Shown here one piece after another: positions 1-9,785 of a DNA stretch of 64,000 nt; the stretch's first letter is position 1, and each line of letters begins with the position of its first letter. The DNA is from Acinetobacter bouvetii DSM 14964 = CIP 107468 (lineage in GTDB: Bacteria > Pseudomonadota > Gammaproteobacteria > Pseudomonadales > Moraxellaceae). Where the stretch lies: NCBI RefSeq assembly GCF_000368865.1, contig NZ_KB849727.1, forward strand, positions 1,073,000 to 1,136,999, given 5' to 3'. Below the pieces are notes generated by a model. The model did not search any database. It was not told the DNA's origin and saw nothing but the letters and a program-made list of their open reading frames with translations. The position numbers were made by a program, and so were the translations under genes.

Positions 1-552
1 CGCCAAATAGGCCATATCCTGAGCAATTTCAGCTTCAGCAATGCCTTCCGCGGCGGTGCGCACAATGACGGAGCCCGGCAATTTATGTTCCGCCTGAATG
101 CGCTCAATCATGCTGCGAAGGCGGTCACGCTCTTCTTCAGATTCAATCCGCTGCGACACGCCGGTATGACTGCCAAAAGGCATCATGACCAAATAGCGGG
201 ATGGAATGGATAGATCAGTGCTTAAACGGGCGCCTTTCGTGCCCAGCATATCTTTCATGACTTGAACCGTCAGAACCTGACCAGGCTGCAGCAGTTCAAA
301 GACATTTGGCGTCGGCTGATTTTTTGGCCAGACCATATCATTGATATGCAGAAATGCAGTGCGTGACAGCCCAATATCAACAAAAGCCGCCTGCATGCCG
401 GGCAGCACGCGAACCACTTTTCCTTTGTAAATATTGCCCACTAACCCGCGTTTAACAGTACGCTCAACAAATAATTCATTGACTGTACCATTTTCGATTA
501 ACGCGACACGGCACTCCATCGGTGTGACGTTAATCAGCAACTCGTCAGACAT
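1..552 (-). CDS. rng: Ribonuclease G, N-terminal part (cut by window edge)
   Basis: This is the 5' portion (184 codons) of an RNase E/G family endoribonuclease; the gene continues beyond the left edge. It begins MSDELLINVTPMECRVALIENG, followed by the S1-like RNA-binding region (GLVGNIYKGKVVRVLPGMQAAFVDIG). RNase G trims the 5' end of 16S rRNA and degrades some mRNAs in the cytoplasm. The catalytic DNase I-like and zinc-link regions would lie outside the window. The start ATG (complement of 550-552) directly follows maf in the same direction, and the maf-rng order behind mreBCD is a common proteobacterial arrangement. RNase E is the alternative, but the N-terminus and the neighbours favour RNase G. 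Confidence 0.9.
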   Translation of the reverse strand, partial: MSDELLINVTPMECRVALIENGTVNELFVERTVKRGLVGNIYKGKVVRVLPGMQAAFVDIGLSRTAFLHINDMVWPKNQPTPNVFELLQPGQVLTVQVMKDMLGTKGARLSTDLSIPSRYLVMMPFGSHTGVSQRIESEEERDRLRSMIERIQAEHKLPGSVIVRTAAEGIAEAEIAQDMAYLA

Positions 553-593
553 AATAAAACTCAAAGCATTATAAAAATTCTTTTTTTCAGCAG

Positions 594-1160
594 TTAATTT
601 AGTGCTTTAACTGTCTGTAATAACTGTGCAGTTTCATGCAGAGGCAATCCGACAACATTTGAATAGCTGCCGTCAATGCGTGGAATATAGCGGGCGGCAA
701 TGCCTTGAATCGCATAGGCTCCCGCCTTGCCCAAAGGTTCACCCGTAGCCCAGTAATCTTCCATATCCCTGAGGCTCAGCGCCTGAAATTCAACCTGTGT
801 ACGCACTACTATACTGCAAATTTGTTCTTTTGTACGTACGCAAACACCTGAAAAAACATCATGTTTTCGGCCTGAGATTTGCGCCCAAATTTCAAAGGCA
901 TGCTGTTTGGATTCAGGCTTGCCTAAAATACGCCCATCCACACCTAGACTGGTATCCGCAGCCACAATGACTGCTTCTGGGAAGCGCATCTGTACGGCTT
1001 TGGCTTTCATTCTGGCCAAACGCTCGACATATACCGCGGCGGTTTCACCATGCAGTATAGACTCGTCAATGTCCGGGCTGTAGACATCAAATGTCAGCCC
1101 CAGCTGGCTGAGCAGCTCATTGCGCCGAGGCGAACTGGAAGCCAGAATTAAATGCGCCAT
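594..1160 (-). CDS. maf: Maf-like nucleoside triphosphate pyrophosphatase
   Basis: A 188-residue Maf/YhdE family protein that hydrolyses non-canonical or excess nucleoside triphosphates to monophosphates. Visible motifs are the N-terminal ASSSPRRNELL signature, the catalytic aspartate in VAADTSL, and the C-terminal YAIQGIAARYIPRIDGSYSNVVGLPL. The open frame extends upstream to 1313, but the family start is the ATG at 1158-1160 (MAHLILASSSP). That start overlaps the 3' end of mreD by 13 bases, which suggests translational coupling. It is the fourth gene of the mreB-mreC-mreD-maf-rng run. Subfamily (dTTP/UTP versus m7GTP preference) is not resolved here. Confidence 0.93.
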   Translation of the reverse strand: MAHLILASSSPRRNELLSQLGLTFDVYSPDIDESILHGETAAVYVERLARMKAKAVQMRFPEAVIVAADTSLGVDGRILGKPESKQHAFEIWAQISGRKHDVFSGVCVRTKEQICSIVVRTQVEFQALSLRDMEDYWATGEPLGKAGAYAIQGIAARYIPRIDGSYSNVVGLPLHETAQLLQTVKALN

Positions 1161-1639
1161 TTTTTCAGCAAATAATAAATGACAGGCCAGACCAATACGC
1201 TGCTTAGCAGCGGCTGCCAATGACGCGCAAAAGAAAAATGCACGCCGCTCATCACCTGCGCGATCCAAATAAAGAACAGATGCGCAAGAATTGCAATCGA
1301 CGAGATAATCCATAGATTGCCGAAGGTTAAAATGCGGCGTTCACGCGTCAAAAATCTGGCTATAAATGCGATCAGCACAAAACTCAGCGCATTCATGCCC
1401 AATGGCGCATCGACCAATAGATCAACAAAAAGACCTGTGCCAAAAGCAAACCATACCCCGCACCATGTGGGCTGGCACAGCACCCAAAACAGCGTAATCA
1501 TCAGCATGAATAACGGACGCCAGCCCGAAACTTCATAGGACAATGGATAGACCATCAGCGCCGATGCCATGATCACCGAAATAATAATAGCAAACAGCGG
1601 ATCCCGGCTTGTCGGCCGGTTCAGTTTAGCGATCGGCAT
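1148..1639 (-). CDS. mreD: Rod shape-determining protein MreD
   Basis: A 163-residue integral membrane protein with five or so hydrophobic segments and the MreD-like stretch GLFVDLLVDAPLGMNALSFVLIAFIARF. MreD is an inner-membrane part of the elongasome that links MreB filaments to peptidoglycan synthesis through MreC, RodA and PBP2. Its start overlaps the end of mreC by 14 bases and its end overlaps maf, so it sits in a tightly coupled operon. Length is normal for the family. Confidence 0.93.
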   Translation of the reverse strand: MPIAKLNRPTSRDPLFAIIISVIMASALMVYPLSYEVSGWRPLFMLMITLFWVLCQPTWCGVWFAFGTGLFVDLLVDAPLGMNALSFVLIAFIARFLTRERRILTFGNLWIISSIAILAHLFFIWIAQVMSGVHFSFARHWQPLLSSVLVWPVIYYLLKKWRI

Positions 1640-2483
1640 TCGGCTGCTCCATCGCTAATGAGTCTGAAAACAGCACCACCACATGGTGTCCGCCCGCTAA
1701 TTGCGCAGCAGGAATGACATCAATCTGTGAAAATTCACCCGAGTTATGGCGCTGCACCTTAGACACCGTACCGACTAAATAGCCTGCCGGGAAATGTGCC
1801 CCTAGGCCGGAGCTATACACTTTTTCACCTACTTTGATATTGGCGCTGGTTGGAACATATTCCATTTTTAAGCGCCCAAGATCACCTGTACCGGTTACAA
1901 TTGCGCGCATGCCTGTACGTTCCAAACGCACAGATAAAGAATGTTCCTTATCAGACAGCAGCATGATTCGGCTGCTATGCGGGTAGACATTGACTATCTG
2001 CCCCATAATGCCTTTATCATCCAGCACTGTTTGGCCGACTTTCAGCTGGCTGCTGGCTCCGCGGTTAATCACAATAATATGGCGCAATGGATCTGCATCG
2101 GTGCCAATCACTTCTGCAATTTCCATGCGGCCGTCAATAATTAAAGGCGTGTCTAATAAGCCGCGCAAACGGGTATTCTCTGCAGAGAGCTCAGAGAGTT
2201 TTTGCAACCGGACTTGAGCCTGAAGCAGTTCAGCCTGCATCGCGGTGTTTTCACGGCGCAGTTGAGCTTCTGACTTGGTTTGTTGATTCAGCCATTCTCG
2301 CGATAACACTGGATAGCTTGCAGCAGCATAAATGGGATTATAGGCTGCATACAAAACGTCTCTTGCCGGCTGAATTACATGCGGCATGCGCCAATCAAAG
2401 AAAAGCACCACCAAACATGCAATCACCGCAATGATAAATGAGCGAAAAGATGGCGGCTGTCTTGAAAACAGTTGAGTTTGCAC
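1626..2483 (-). CDS. mreC: Rod shape-determining protein MreC
   Basis: A 285-residue bitopic periplasmic protein. An N-terminal membrane anchor (about residues 15-32) is followed by a short coiled coil (about 65-108, ending in the LRGLLDTP motif) and the double beta-barrel core with IVINRGASSQLKVGQTVLDDKGIMG-type sequence. It bridges MreB/MreD to the peptidoglycan synthases. The start appears to be GTG (complement of 2481-2483), preceded by a purine-rich AAGGA stretch. It lies 16 bases downstream of mreB and overlaps mreD. Confidence 0.94.
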   Translation of the reverse strand: MQTQLFSRQPPSFRSFIIAVIACLVVLFFDWRMPHVIQPARDVLYAAYNPIYAAASYPVLSREWLNQQTKSEAQLRRENTAMQAELLQAQVRLQKLSELSAENTRLRGLLDTPLIIDGRMEIAEVIGTDADPLRHIIVINRGASSQLKVGQTVLDDKGIMGQIVNVYPHSSRIMLLSDKEHSLSVRLERTGMRAIVTGTGDLGRLKMEYVPTSANIKVGEKVYSSGLGAHFPAGYLVGTVSKVQRHNSGEFSQIDVIPAAQLAGGHHVVVLFSDSLAMEQPNADR

Positions 2484-2499
2484 CCGCCCAGTCCTTGTC

Positions 2500-3546
2500 T
2501 TAGCCTACAAACAGCATATCGTGATTTGGATTATCGAAGAAATCGAGTACTTTACCGCCGCCGCGAGTGACACAAGTTAATGGATCCTCGGCAACCACCA
2601 CCGGCAAGCCTGTTTCTTTCGCTAGCAATTTATCCAGATTGCGAAGCAATGCGCCGCCGCCTGTCAATACAATACCGCGCTCTGCAATATCTGACGACAG
2701 TTCAGGAGGCGTCTGCTCCAGCGCAGATTTCACTGCAGACACAATGCTTTGCAGCGGATCAGAAATCGCTTGGGTAATTTCATCCGAAGTCACTGTAATC
2801 GCGCGAGGTACGCCTTCTGCAAGGTTGCGGCCGCGGACTTCAATTTCCAGCGCTTTTGCGCCTTCTTCAGGAAGCGCCATGCCTACTTCTTTTTTAATGG
2901 TTTCAGCCGTGGTTTCACCAATGACACAGCCATGCGCTTTACGGACATAATTAATGATCTGTTCATCAAAGACATCGCCACCAATACGCAATGAGTCTGC
3001 ATAGACACAGCCCTGCAATGAAATAATGGCAATTTCTGTTGTACCGCCGCCCACATCAACCACCATCGAACCGCAAGCCTGCTCGACCGGCATGCCGGCA
3101 CCAATCGCCGCCGCCATTGGCTCTTCAATTAAACGCACATCGCGCGCGCCGGCGTTATAAACCGCTTCACGGATCGCGCGGCGCTCTACCAAGGTTGATT
3201 TGCACGGCACACAGACCACGACACGCGGCGCTGGCGGAAACAGGCGTTTTTCATGCACTTTGCCAATAAACTGGTTCAGCATGGTTTCCGTCACTTCAAA
3301 ATCCGCAATCACACCGTCTTTCATTGGGCGGATTGCAGAAATATTCGCGGGTGTACGGCCTAGCATCTGCTTAGCATCAAGGCCGACTGCCGATACAATT
3401 TTTTGTGAGCCGCTGTGGCGAATCGCCACAACCGTCGGTTCATTTAATATAATGCCTCGTCCTGGCGCATAAATAAGTGTATTTGCTGTACCTAAATCAA
3501 TGGCTAGATCGGGCGAAAACAAGCCAATTAGTCTTTTTAGAATCAC
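2500..3546 (-). CDS. mreB: Rod shape-determining actin-like protein MreB
   Basis: A 348-residue bacterial actin homologue. Phosphate-binding motif 1 ([14 protein letters not shown]), phosphate 2 ([14 protein letters not shown]), and the adenosine motif ([14 protein letters not shown]) are all present. It polymerises beneath the inner membrane and directs lateral wall synthesis. Translation starts at a GTG (complement of 3544-3546), about seven bases after a GAGAA element, and no ATG fits the conserved N-terminus. It is the first gene of the mreBCD-maf-rng operon and is divergent from gatC. Confidence 0.97.
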   Translation of the reverse strand: MILKRLIGLFSPDLAIDLGTANTLIYAPGRGIILNEPTVVAIRHSGSQKIVSAVGLDAKQMLGRTPANISAIRPMKDGVIADFEVTETMLNQFIGKVHEKRLFPPAPRVVVCVPCKSTLVERRAIREAVYNAGARDVRLIEEPMAAAIGAGMPVEQACGSMVVDVGGGTTEIAIISLQGCVYADSLRIGGDVFDEQIINYVRKAHGCVIGETTAETIKKEVGMALPEEGAKALEIEVRGRNLAEGVPRAITVTSDEITQAISDPLQSIVSAVKSALEQTPPELSSDIAERGIVLTGGGALLRNLDKLLAKETGLPVVVAEDPLTCVTRGGGKVLDFFDNPNHDMLFVG

Positions 3547-3609
3547 GGAGACGTTCTCGATTAAACTTTATGTGGACGCAAGGTGGCAACTTTAACTAAA
3601 TGTGATGAT

Positions 3610-3636
3610 TTGAACAAGTCAATCGCTTATTATAAC
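3610..3636 (+). promoter_or_regulatory. Possible sigma-70 promoter for gatCAB
   Basis: TTGAAC at 3610-3615 and TATAAC at 3631-3636 lie in the 132-base divergent mreB/gatC spacer. The 15-base gap between them is shorter than optimal. A second AT-rich hexamer, GATAAT, lies at 3641-3646. This is sequence resemblance only. Confidence 0.35.
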
Positions 3637-3678
3637 GCACGATAATTTGAAATTTTTTAATACTGATTAGGTAATGTT

Positions 3679-3993
3679 ATGTCTACATCGGATGCACAGC
3701 AGTCTGCAGATCTCAATGCAAAAACAGTTTCAGCAATTGCCCATTTGGCGCGATTATCGCTGAATGAGGCGCAATCTGCTGAATATGCTCAAAGTTTAAA
3801 TAAAATTTTAGGCATGATGGAAACTTTAAAAGGCATCAATACTGACGGTGTTGAACCGCTGAAAAGTCCATTCGACCACCCGCAGCCATTACGTGAAGAT
3901 GTGGTGACTGAAGAAAATCATCGTGAGGAATATCAATTCATTGCACCTGCAACGCAAGACGGCTTGTACCTTGTTCCGCGCGTAATTGAGTAA
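3679..3993 (+). CDS. gatC: Asp-tRNA(Asn)/Glu-tRNA(Gln) amidotransferase subunit C
   Basis: A 104-residue GatC. It has the family signatures [14 protein letters not shown] and [16 protein letters not shown], and the tail [11 protein letters not shown]. GatC stabilises the GatA-GatB heterodimer that converts Glu-tRNA(Gln) and/or Asp-tRNA(Asn) into the amidated forms in the cytoplasm. It is the first gene of gatCAB, 53 bases upstream of gatA, with an AGG-type ribosome site before the ATG. Confidence 0.96.
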   Translation: MSTSDAQQSADLNAKTVSAIAHLARLSLNEAQSAEYAQSLNKILGMMETLKGINTDGVEPLKSPFDHPQPLREDVVTEENHREEYQFIAPATQDGLYLVPRVIE

Positions 3994-4046
3994 TTACTGC
4001 TCAGTCCATCTATTTTCTTAAAATTAAACGTAAAGAATTATTTCTC

Positions 4047-5525
4047 ATGACAGATTTACACCGCTTATCCGTTCGTGAACTGACAGAAGGCTTAGCTGCG
4101 GCTAAATTTTCTTCTCGCGAACTGACCGAACACTATTTAAAACGCATTGAAAAAATCGATGCACGAGTACAGTCGTATGTCACCGTCACCGCTGAACAGG
4201 CTTTGGCTGAAGCAGATGCAGCCGACGCTTTGCGTAAAGCTGGCGGCGCTACAGTGCTGACTGGCGTGCCAATTGCGCATAAAGATATTTTCTGTACGCA
4301 CGGCATTAAAACTACAGCCGGCTCTAAAATGCTGGACAACTTTATCTCTCCTTACGACGCCACCGTTGTAGCGAAAGGCAAAGTTGCCGGTTTGGTGACG
4401 TTGGGTAAAGTGAACATGGATGAATTCGCCATGGGCTCTACCTCTGAATCATCTTACTTTGGCGCGACGGCAAACCCTTGGGCGCTGGACCACGTTCCTG
4501 GCGGCTCTTCAGGCGGTTCTGCTGCTGCTGTTGCTGCTGACCTTGCTCCGTTTGCTACAGGTACAGACACAGGCGGTTCTATTCGTCAGCCTGCATCTTT
4601 CTGCGGTTTGACAGGTCTTAAACCGACATATGGCCGTGTTTCTCGCTTTGGTATGATCGCTTATGCATCATCTTTAGACCAAGGCGGCCCAATGGCGCGT
4701 TCGGCTGAAGACTGCGCTTACCTGATGAACGTGATGGCGGGCCATGACGCCAAAGATTCAACATCGGTTGAAAAAAATGTTGATGATTACGTTGCAAACT
4801 TAAACGGCACCTCTGTAAAAGGCCTGCGCATTGGCATTCCTAAACAGTATTTCAATACCGCTGGTTTAGATGCCGATGTCAAAGCGCGCGTTGAAGAATC
4901 TTTGAAAAAATTGGAAGAAATGGGCGCAACCTTGGTTGAGATTGACCTCAACATGACTGAAAGCTATGTGCCGACGTATTACCTGATTGCCCCTGCTGAA
5001 GCCTCTTCAAACCTGTCACGTTTTGACGGCGTGCGTTACGGCTACCGTGCAGAAAATCCTGTGGACTTGATGGATTTGTACAAGCGTTCACGTTCTGAAG
5101 GTTTTGGTAAAGAAGTTCAGCAGCGCATTTTGATTGGTACTTACGCACTTTCTGCGGGTTACTACGACGCCTACTATGTAAAAGCGCAAAAAGTACGCCG
5201 TTTAATTCAGCAAGACTTCTTAAAAGCCTTTGAAACTGTGGATGTGATTGCTGCTCCTTCTGCACCAACAACTGCATATAGAATCGGTGCAAACCTGTCT
5301 CAGGTTGAGATGTACTTAGGTGACATTTATACCATCGCAGTCAACCTTGCGGGCCTTCCTGCAATCAATGCCCCGGTCGGTTTTGACAAAGACAGCCTGC
5401 CTGTGGGCCTACAGCTGATTGGCAACTACTGGTCAGAATCTCAATTATTGTCTGTGGTGCATCAGTACCAGCAAGCAACCGATTGGCATACAAAACGCGC
5501 GGCAATTGCTGAGGAGAATGCATAA
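4047..5525 (+). CDS. gatA: Asp/Glu-tRNA amidotransferase subunit A
   Basis: A 492-residue amidase-signature enzyme that releases ammonia from glutamine for the GatCAB complex. The catalytic elements are the lysine in [10 protein letters not shown], the glycine/serine-rich [14 protein letters not shown] segment, and the nucleophile region [12 protein letters not shown]. It spans the normal length for GatA. Its stop codon TAA shares its final A with the start of gatB (TAATG), implying translational coupling and balanced subunit synthesis. Confidence 0.97.
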   Translation: MTDLHRLSVRELTEGLAAAKFSSRELTEHYLKRIEKIDARVQSYVTVTAEQALAEADAADALRKAGGATVLTGVPIAHKDIFCTHGIKTTAGSKMLDNFISPYDATVVAKGKVAGLVTLGKVNMDEFAMGSTSESSYFGATANPWALDHVPGGSSGGSAAAVAADLAPFATGTDTGGSIRQPASFCGLTGLKPTYGRVSRFGMIAYASSLDQGGPMARSAEDCAYLMNVMAGHDAKDSTSVEKNVDDYVANLNGTSVKGLRIGIPKQYFNTAGLDADVKARVEESLKKLEEMGATLVEIDLNMTESYVPTYYLIAPAEASSNLSRFDGVRYGYRAENPVDLMDLYKRSRSEGFGKEVQQRILIGTYALSAGYYDAYYVKAQKVRRLIQQDFLKAFETVDVIAAPSAPTTAYRIGANLSQVEMYLGDIYTIAVNLAGLPAINAPVGFDKDSLPVGLQLIGNYWSESQLLSVVHQYQQATDWHTKRAAIAEENA

Positions 5526-7006
5526 TGGCTCAAGCTCAAAAATCGGCTAAACCAAAATCTAACCTGATTGATGGCTGGGAAGTGGTGATTGGCATCGAGA
5601 TTCACACTCAGCTTGCCACCAATACCAAAATCTTCTCTGGCTCTTCAACCACGTTTGGTCAAGACCCAAATACACAAGCGAGCCTTGTTGATTTGGCCAT
5701 GCCTGGCGTATTGCCAGTACTCAACAAAGAAGTGGTTGATCTTGCGATCCGCTTTGGTTTGGGGATTGATGCGTACATTGACCAAGCCTCTGTGTTTGCG
5801 CGTAAAAACTACTTCTACCCAGACTCACCTAAAGGCTACCAAATCAGCCAGATGGACAACCCTATTGTGGGCTTGGGCCATATCGACATCCAGCTTGAAG
5901 ATGGCACGGTAAAACGCATTGGCGTGACCCGTGCGCACCTTGAGGAAGATGCTGGTAAATCCATCCATGACCAATTTGAAGGCATGTCAGGCATCGACTT
6001 GAACCGCGCAGGTACGCCTCTGCTCGAAATCGTCTCTGAACCGGATATGCGTTCAGTTGAAGAAGCTGTGGCTTACATTAAGTCGATTCACACGTTGGTA
6101 CGCTGGTTAGGCATTTCTGACGGCAACATGGCGGAAGGTTCGTTCCGCTGTGACTGCAACGTGTCTTTACGCCGTCCGGGCAATGAGTTTGGTACACGCT
6201 GTGAGCTGAAAAACCTCAACTCATTCCGTTTCATTGAACAAGCAATTAACGTTGAAATTGAACGTCAAATGGAAATCTTGGAATGGGATGGCACCATTGA
6301 CCAAGAAACGCGTTTGTTCGACCCTGTGAAGATGGAAACGCGTTCTATGCGTTCGAAAGAAGAAGCGAACGATTACCGTTATTTCCCAGACCCTGACTTA
6401 TTGCCTGTTGTGATTGCAGATGCGCAAATTGAAGCGGCACGTGCTGCCCTTCCTGAATTGCCTGCTGCACGCCGTGAACGCTTTGTCGCTGACTTTGGCG
6501 TGACTGAATACGATGCGCACGTTTTAACGCTGACTCGTGAAATGTCAGAGTTTTACGAAGCTGTAGTAAATGCTGCGGGCGGCGCTGCGCAAGGTAAAGT
6601 GGCTGCTAACTGGGTAATGGGCGAATTCTCAGGCGCTTTAAACAAAGCAGGCTTAGAATTAGCTGATGCTCCTGTAACAGCAGAAAAACTTGGCGGCATG
6701 ATCGCGCGTATTGTGGACAACACCATTAACGGTAAGATTGCGAAGCAAGTGTTCGGCTTTATGTGGGAAGAAGGCAAAACTGCGGACGAAATTATTGCTG
6801 AAAAAGGCTTGAAACAGGAAACTGATACAGGCGCAGTTGAAGCAATTATTAAAGACGTACTTGCTGCGAACGAGAAGATGGTTGAAGAGTATAAATCTGG
6901 TAAAGAGAAAGCTTTCAATGGTCTTGTGGGTCAAGTGATGAAAGCAGCGAAAGGTAAAGCTAACCCTGCGCAAGTGAATGAATTGATGAAAAAATTGATT
7001 GGTTGA
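5525..7006 (+). CDS. gatB: Asp/Glu-tRNA amidotransferase subunit B
   Basis: A 493-residue GatB, the subunit that binds mischarged tRNA and phosphorylates the glutamyl or aspartyl moiety. It carries [11 protein letters not shown] near the N-terminus, the [13 protein letters not shown] and [15 protein letters not shown] motifs, and a C-terminal YqeY-like tail domain ([31 protein letters not shown]). It overlaps gatA by one base and ends the operon before a strong terminator. Confidence 0.97.
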   Translation: MAQAQKSAKPKSNLIDGWEVVIGIEIHTQLATNTKIFSGSSTTFGQDPNTQASLVDLAMPGVLPVLNKEVVDLAIRFGLGIDAYIDQASVFARKNYFYPDSPKGYQISQMDNPIVGLGHIDIQLEDGTVKRIGVTRAHLEEDAGKSIHDQFEGMSGIDLNRAGTPLLEIVSEPDMRSVEEAVAYIKSIHTLVRWLGISDGNMAEGSFRCDCNVSLRRPGNEFGTRCELKNLNSFRFIEQAINVEIERQMEILEWDGTIDQETRLFDPVKMETRSMRSKEEANDYRYFPDPDLLPVVIADAQIEAARAALPELPAARRERFVADFGVTEYDAHVLTLTREMSEFYEAVVNAAGGAAQGKVAANWVMGEFSGALNKAGLELADAPVTAEKLGGMIARIVDNTINGKIAKQVFGFMWEEGKTADEIIAEKGLKQETDTGAVEAIIKDVLAANEKMVEEYKSGKEKAFNGLVGQVMKAAKGKANPAQVNELMKKLIG

Positions 7007-7020
7007 TCTGATCTATTTTA

Positions 7021-7050
7021 AAAAAAACCCGCTTTAGAGCGGGTTTTTTT
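7021..7050 (+). terminator. Intrinsic terminator of gatCAB
   Basis: A-tract, then ACCCGCTTTAGAGCGGGT hairpin, then seven T residues, beginning 14 bases after the gatB stop. A TATAAT hexamer immediately follows at 7052-7057 and could serve the next gene. Confidence 0.9.
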
Positions 7051-7088
7051 GTATAATTAACACTACAATTCCTTACAAAAGAAAACAA

Positions 7089-8456
7089 ATGTTGAATACT
7101 TATTTTTTTTGTATTAGTGCCGGGCAAACTATCACTAGAAAGAAAAAAACACCTTTCTCATTAAAACATAGATATTTAAACTATGGCCTACTTTCATTAG
7201 CGACTCTTTTAAAAGAGCAAAATCTTCCTGCAATACAAATCCAAGGACTTTTTTATAGTCCCCAAAGAACTCTTCAAATCTGTATCGATGAATATAACTT
7301 TTTAGATTCTAACTATCCTCTTTTTTTATCTATTCCAAGTTTTTATGCCTTAGATTGGGCAAAAGAGTTTATTAATTTGATATATCGAGTCAAACCTGAA
7401 CAAAAAGTTATTATTGGTGGTCGTTGGGTCGTAGGAGACTCAGTAGAGAATATCAAGAAAGTGCTTCCGCCTGTTGATCAAATCATTCCAGGATTAGGAG
7501 AGATTAAACTACCTGCTGTACTTTCTAAATACGGCATAACGTTTCTGAAAAAGGTATCAGAACATTATCAACTTAACTACAAACTATTACATGAAAGTCA
7601 TCTTTATCAACCAAGTTTCGAAATTTCTCGCGGATGCGGTATGGGTTGTGCTTTTTGTCAAGAAAAAGATGAAAAATTAACCCCTTTAAAACCTGTAACA
7701 CAGCTCATAAATGAACTTAAACATTTCATACTTTCAAACAATACAAACGAAATTACTCCATACTTTGAAACCTCCATGTTTACACCCAATCGAAAATGGG
7801 CTGTTCAACTAAATGAGAAATTGAAGGAGGAAGGATTAAAAATCAGATGGCGTACAGAAGGACGTATTGATTCAATTAGTCCTGAAAACCTTCTACATTT
7901 ATCTGAAGCAGGATTAACTGTTTTAGATTTAGGTTTAGAAAGTGCATCCCATCAGCAACTAATATCAATGAAAAAAACTAGTAATCCCCAAGTTTATTTA
8001 GAACGAGCATCTAAATTAATAATTAAAGCTCATGAAATTGGGATTAAAATTAAAATTAACATTCTATTATATGCTGGAGAAACAAAGAAGACTCTACAAG
8101 AAACTGAAGATTGGCTTGAAAAACATAAGAATTATATTGCTGGGGTATCTATCGGACCGGTAACTATATACGGATGGGATGAAGACACTACTGCATATAT
8201 GAATGAATTAATATTACTAGGAGCTTCTATCTCACACACTTCAGTCGGTATTAAATATTTAAATTTAAGCTCAGAGATAACCTTTGAAAATTCTTTAGAA
8301 ATTTCAAGACAACTTAGTAAAAAGTTTATGACGAAAGAGAATTACTTTTTCCTTAAATCTTTTTCATATTTACCAAGAGATTATAAGTATGAAGATTTTT
8401 TAATAGATTTAGAAAAAATTGAAAATAAAAGTGATTTAAGTTTTTCTGTTATCTAA
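7089..8456 (+). CDS. Radical SAM protein with degenerate B12-binding-like N-terminus
   Basis: A 455-residue protein with the radical SAM cluster motif CxxxCxxC in the form SRGCGMGCAFC (Cys183, Cys187, Cys190), which should hold a [4Fe-4S] cluster for S-adenosylmethionine cleavage. Residues 1-150 have the alternating strand/helix look of a cobalamin-binding Rossmann domain (NYGLLSLATLLKEQNL, KVIIGGRWVVG), but no DxHxxG cobalamin ligand is visible. After the TIM-barrel portion there is no cysteine-rich SPASM tail. Its DNA is much richer in A+T than gatB or later core genes, and it is followed by IS remnants, so I infer it was acquired. No precursor peptide or partner enzyme is adjacent. Substrate unknown. 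Confidence 0.8.
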   Translation: MLNTYFFCISAGQTITRKKKTPFSLKHRYLNYGLLSLATLLKEQNLPAIQIQGLFYSPQRTLQICIDEYNFLDSNYPLFLSIPSFYALDWAKEFINLIYRVKPEQKVIIGGRWVVGDSVENIKKVLPPVDQIIPGLGEIKLPAVLSKYGITFLKKVSEHYQLNYKLLHESHLYQPSFEISRGCGMGCAFCQEKDEKLTPLKPVTQLINELKHFILSNNTNEITPYFETSMFTPNRKWAVQLNEKLKEEGLKIRWRTEGRIDSISPENLLHLSEAGLTVLDLGLESASHQQLISMKKTSNPQVYLERASKLIIKAHEIGIKIKINILLYAGETKKTLQETEDWLEKHKNYIAGVSIGPVTIYGWDEDTTAYMNELILLGASISHTSVGIKYLNLSSEITFENSLEISRQLSKKFMTKENYFFLKSFSYLPRDYKYEDFLIDLEKIENKSDLSFSVI

Positions 8457-8471
8457 AAAATTTTTTAATAT

Positions 8472-8545
8472 GGCTATCAAAAAATAGCCTCCATCAAAAA
8501 CTTGAATATTGAAGAAGTATTCCCTCCCTCTGCGGGAGGGGGAGG
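8472..8545. repeat. Two hairpins after the radical SAM gene
   Basis: GGCTAT/ATAGCC (8472-8489) is a small stem without a T-tract. CCCTCCC/GGGAGGG (8522-8541) is a GC-rich palindrome in an AT-rich setting and resembles the purine/pyrimidine-biased dispersed repeat near 10241. They may be a transcription end plus a REP-like element. Confidence 0.45.
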
Positions 8546-8571
8546 AACCTTCCATTACAAATTATTTGATA

Positions 8572-8606
8572 TCATGAATTTAATAATGAATATTCCCTCT
8601 TCTTTT
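8572..8606 (+). repeat. Truncated copy of a dispersed repeat
   Basis: CATGAATTTAATAATGAATA followed by TTCCCTCTTCTTTTT closely matches the left half of the element at 10228-10281 but lacks the palindromic right half. It ends exactly where the transposase remnant begins, suggesting that insertion or deletion truncated it. Confidence 0.5.
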
Positions 8607-8880
8607 TAAAAAATAAGCTTATTACGCGCAAGAGATAGATTATTACCGTGTTTGGTGTCATCAACACCAGCGAAATAAACAAAATCCACTTGCCGATCTT
8701 TTGGAATCTGACAGAGTAAGCTACTAAAGATCTGTAAGTCACTAACATTGTTTATTCTGAGCTGAACTGTCCATATTTGTATTGCTTCAACCGCTATCCC
8801 TATGCGGCATTTATACGCCATTGTCGGCAGTATTCAGGTTAAATGCTTCCATTTACATCTACCCACAACTCGATTTCGCC
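8606..8880 (-). pseudogene. Remnant of an IS5-type transposase
   Basis: The minus-strand frame at 8606-8821 reads IGIAVEAIQIWTVQLRINNVSD then SSLLCQIPKDRQVDFVYFAGVDDTKH. This is the recognisable middle of IS5-family DDE transposases, covering the region around the second catalytic aspartate (consensus near D-x-VYTDGAYDTK). Here the expected TDGAYD has become FAGVDD. Upstream, in shifted frames, fragments such as WVDVNG and GEIEL continue the resemblance but are broken by stops. Only about 90 codons remain, with no intact ends, so it cannot be mobile. I infer an old insertion that decayed. Confidence 0.65.
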
Positions 8881-9206
8881 TTTTTTAGATGCAAAATTTA
8901 ACTATTCATGAGCATAAAATAGGTTCTAAAACATTGAATTGACATCATGCTGTTTGATGCTCACCCGACTAAAGCGAACCACAGTATTCTATGTTGGTAA
9001 CTTCTTGTGTCCTCTTGATTTTATTTGTTATGAATTTTGTGCATTGCTGTACATCATATTGCTGAAAACACCGAATATGGTTAAAAATAACTCACTAAAC
9101 AAGAATAATGATGCGCCGCTTCATTTCATTTTTAGCTATAGGGCAAATGTTTCATATCACTTGAGTCAGGGGTCACAAACATAACCTCCTATTTGGAGAA
9201 TAGACC

Positions 9207-9785
9207 ATGAATTTCCCTAAAATATTAATTCTTACCAGTTGTATTGTCCTATCAGCACCTAACCTCTTTGCAGCGCAGACCAAGGCTGCTACTCACGGCA
9301 GCACCGCAGCAGCTGACCAAAAAGCTATTGCGAGCGCAATGAGCGCAGCGCCAAAAAAAGTGGCTGCAGCAGCAACCATTGTGGCCATGGGCAAAGATGG
9401 CAAGATGCATACCTTGCGTAAAGGCCATAACAACTTTACCTGCATGCCTGATAATCCAGCGACCCCAGGCCCGGACCCGATGTGCATGGACAAGGCGGCT
9501 TTGGAATGGGCAGAAGCCTGGATGGGTCACCAGCCGCCCAAAGCCGGTAAAATTGGCTTTATGTACATGCTGGAAGGCGGAACCGATGCCAGCAATGTTG
9601 ATCCTTATGCCCAAAAGCCAACCGCAGGCAACCATTGGATCAAGACCGGCCCCCATGTCATGATTGTCGGCGCGAAACCCGGCTTTTATGATATGTATCC
9701 TAAGAGTGCCCAGCCGGACACCAGCATACCTTACATCATGTGGCCCGGAACACCTTATCAGCACTTAATGATTCCGGTAAAGTGA
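9207..9785 (+). CDS. Exported protein of unknown function
   Basis: A 192-residue protein with a clear Sec signal peptide (MNFPKILILTSCIVLSAPNLFA, cleavage after AxA near residue 23). An Ala/Thr-rich low-complexity linker follows, then a compact C-terminal domain beginning near VAMGKDGKMHTLRKG. Two cysteines, in NNFTCMPDN and PDPMCMDK, could form a disulphide. The domain is rich in Met, Pro, Gly and His (GPHVMIVG, YIMWPGTPYQHLMIP). A GGAG ribosome site precedes the ATG. Its composition is like the core genome, unlike the AT-rich DNA upstream. I do not recognise the family. It stands alone, with no co-directional neighbour close by. Confidence 0.8.
   Translation: MNFPKILILTSCIVLSAPNLFAAQTKAATHGSTAAADQKAIASAMSAAPKKVAAAATIVAMGKDGKMHTLRKGHNNFTCMPDNPATPGPDPMCMDKAALEWAEAWMGHQPPKAGKIGFMYMLEGGTDASNVDPYAQKPTAGNHWIKTGPHVMIVGAKPGFYDMYPKSAQPDTSIPYIMWPGTPYQHLMIPVK

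Noticed and set aside
8939..9184. 81-codon plus-strand frame upstream of the exported-protein gene
   Set aside because: Odd composition (many Cys, Leu and Ile), no ribosome site, and it overlaps decayed IS sequence; likely chance.
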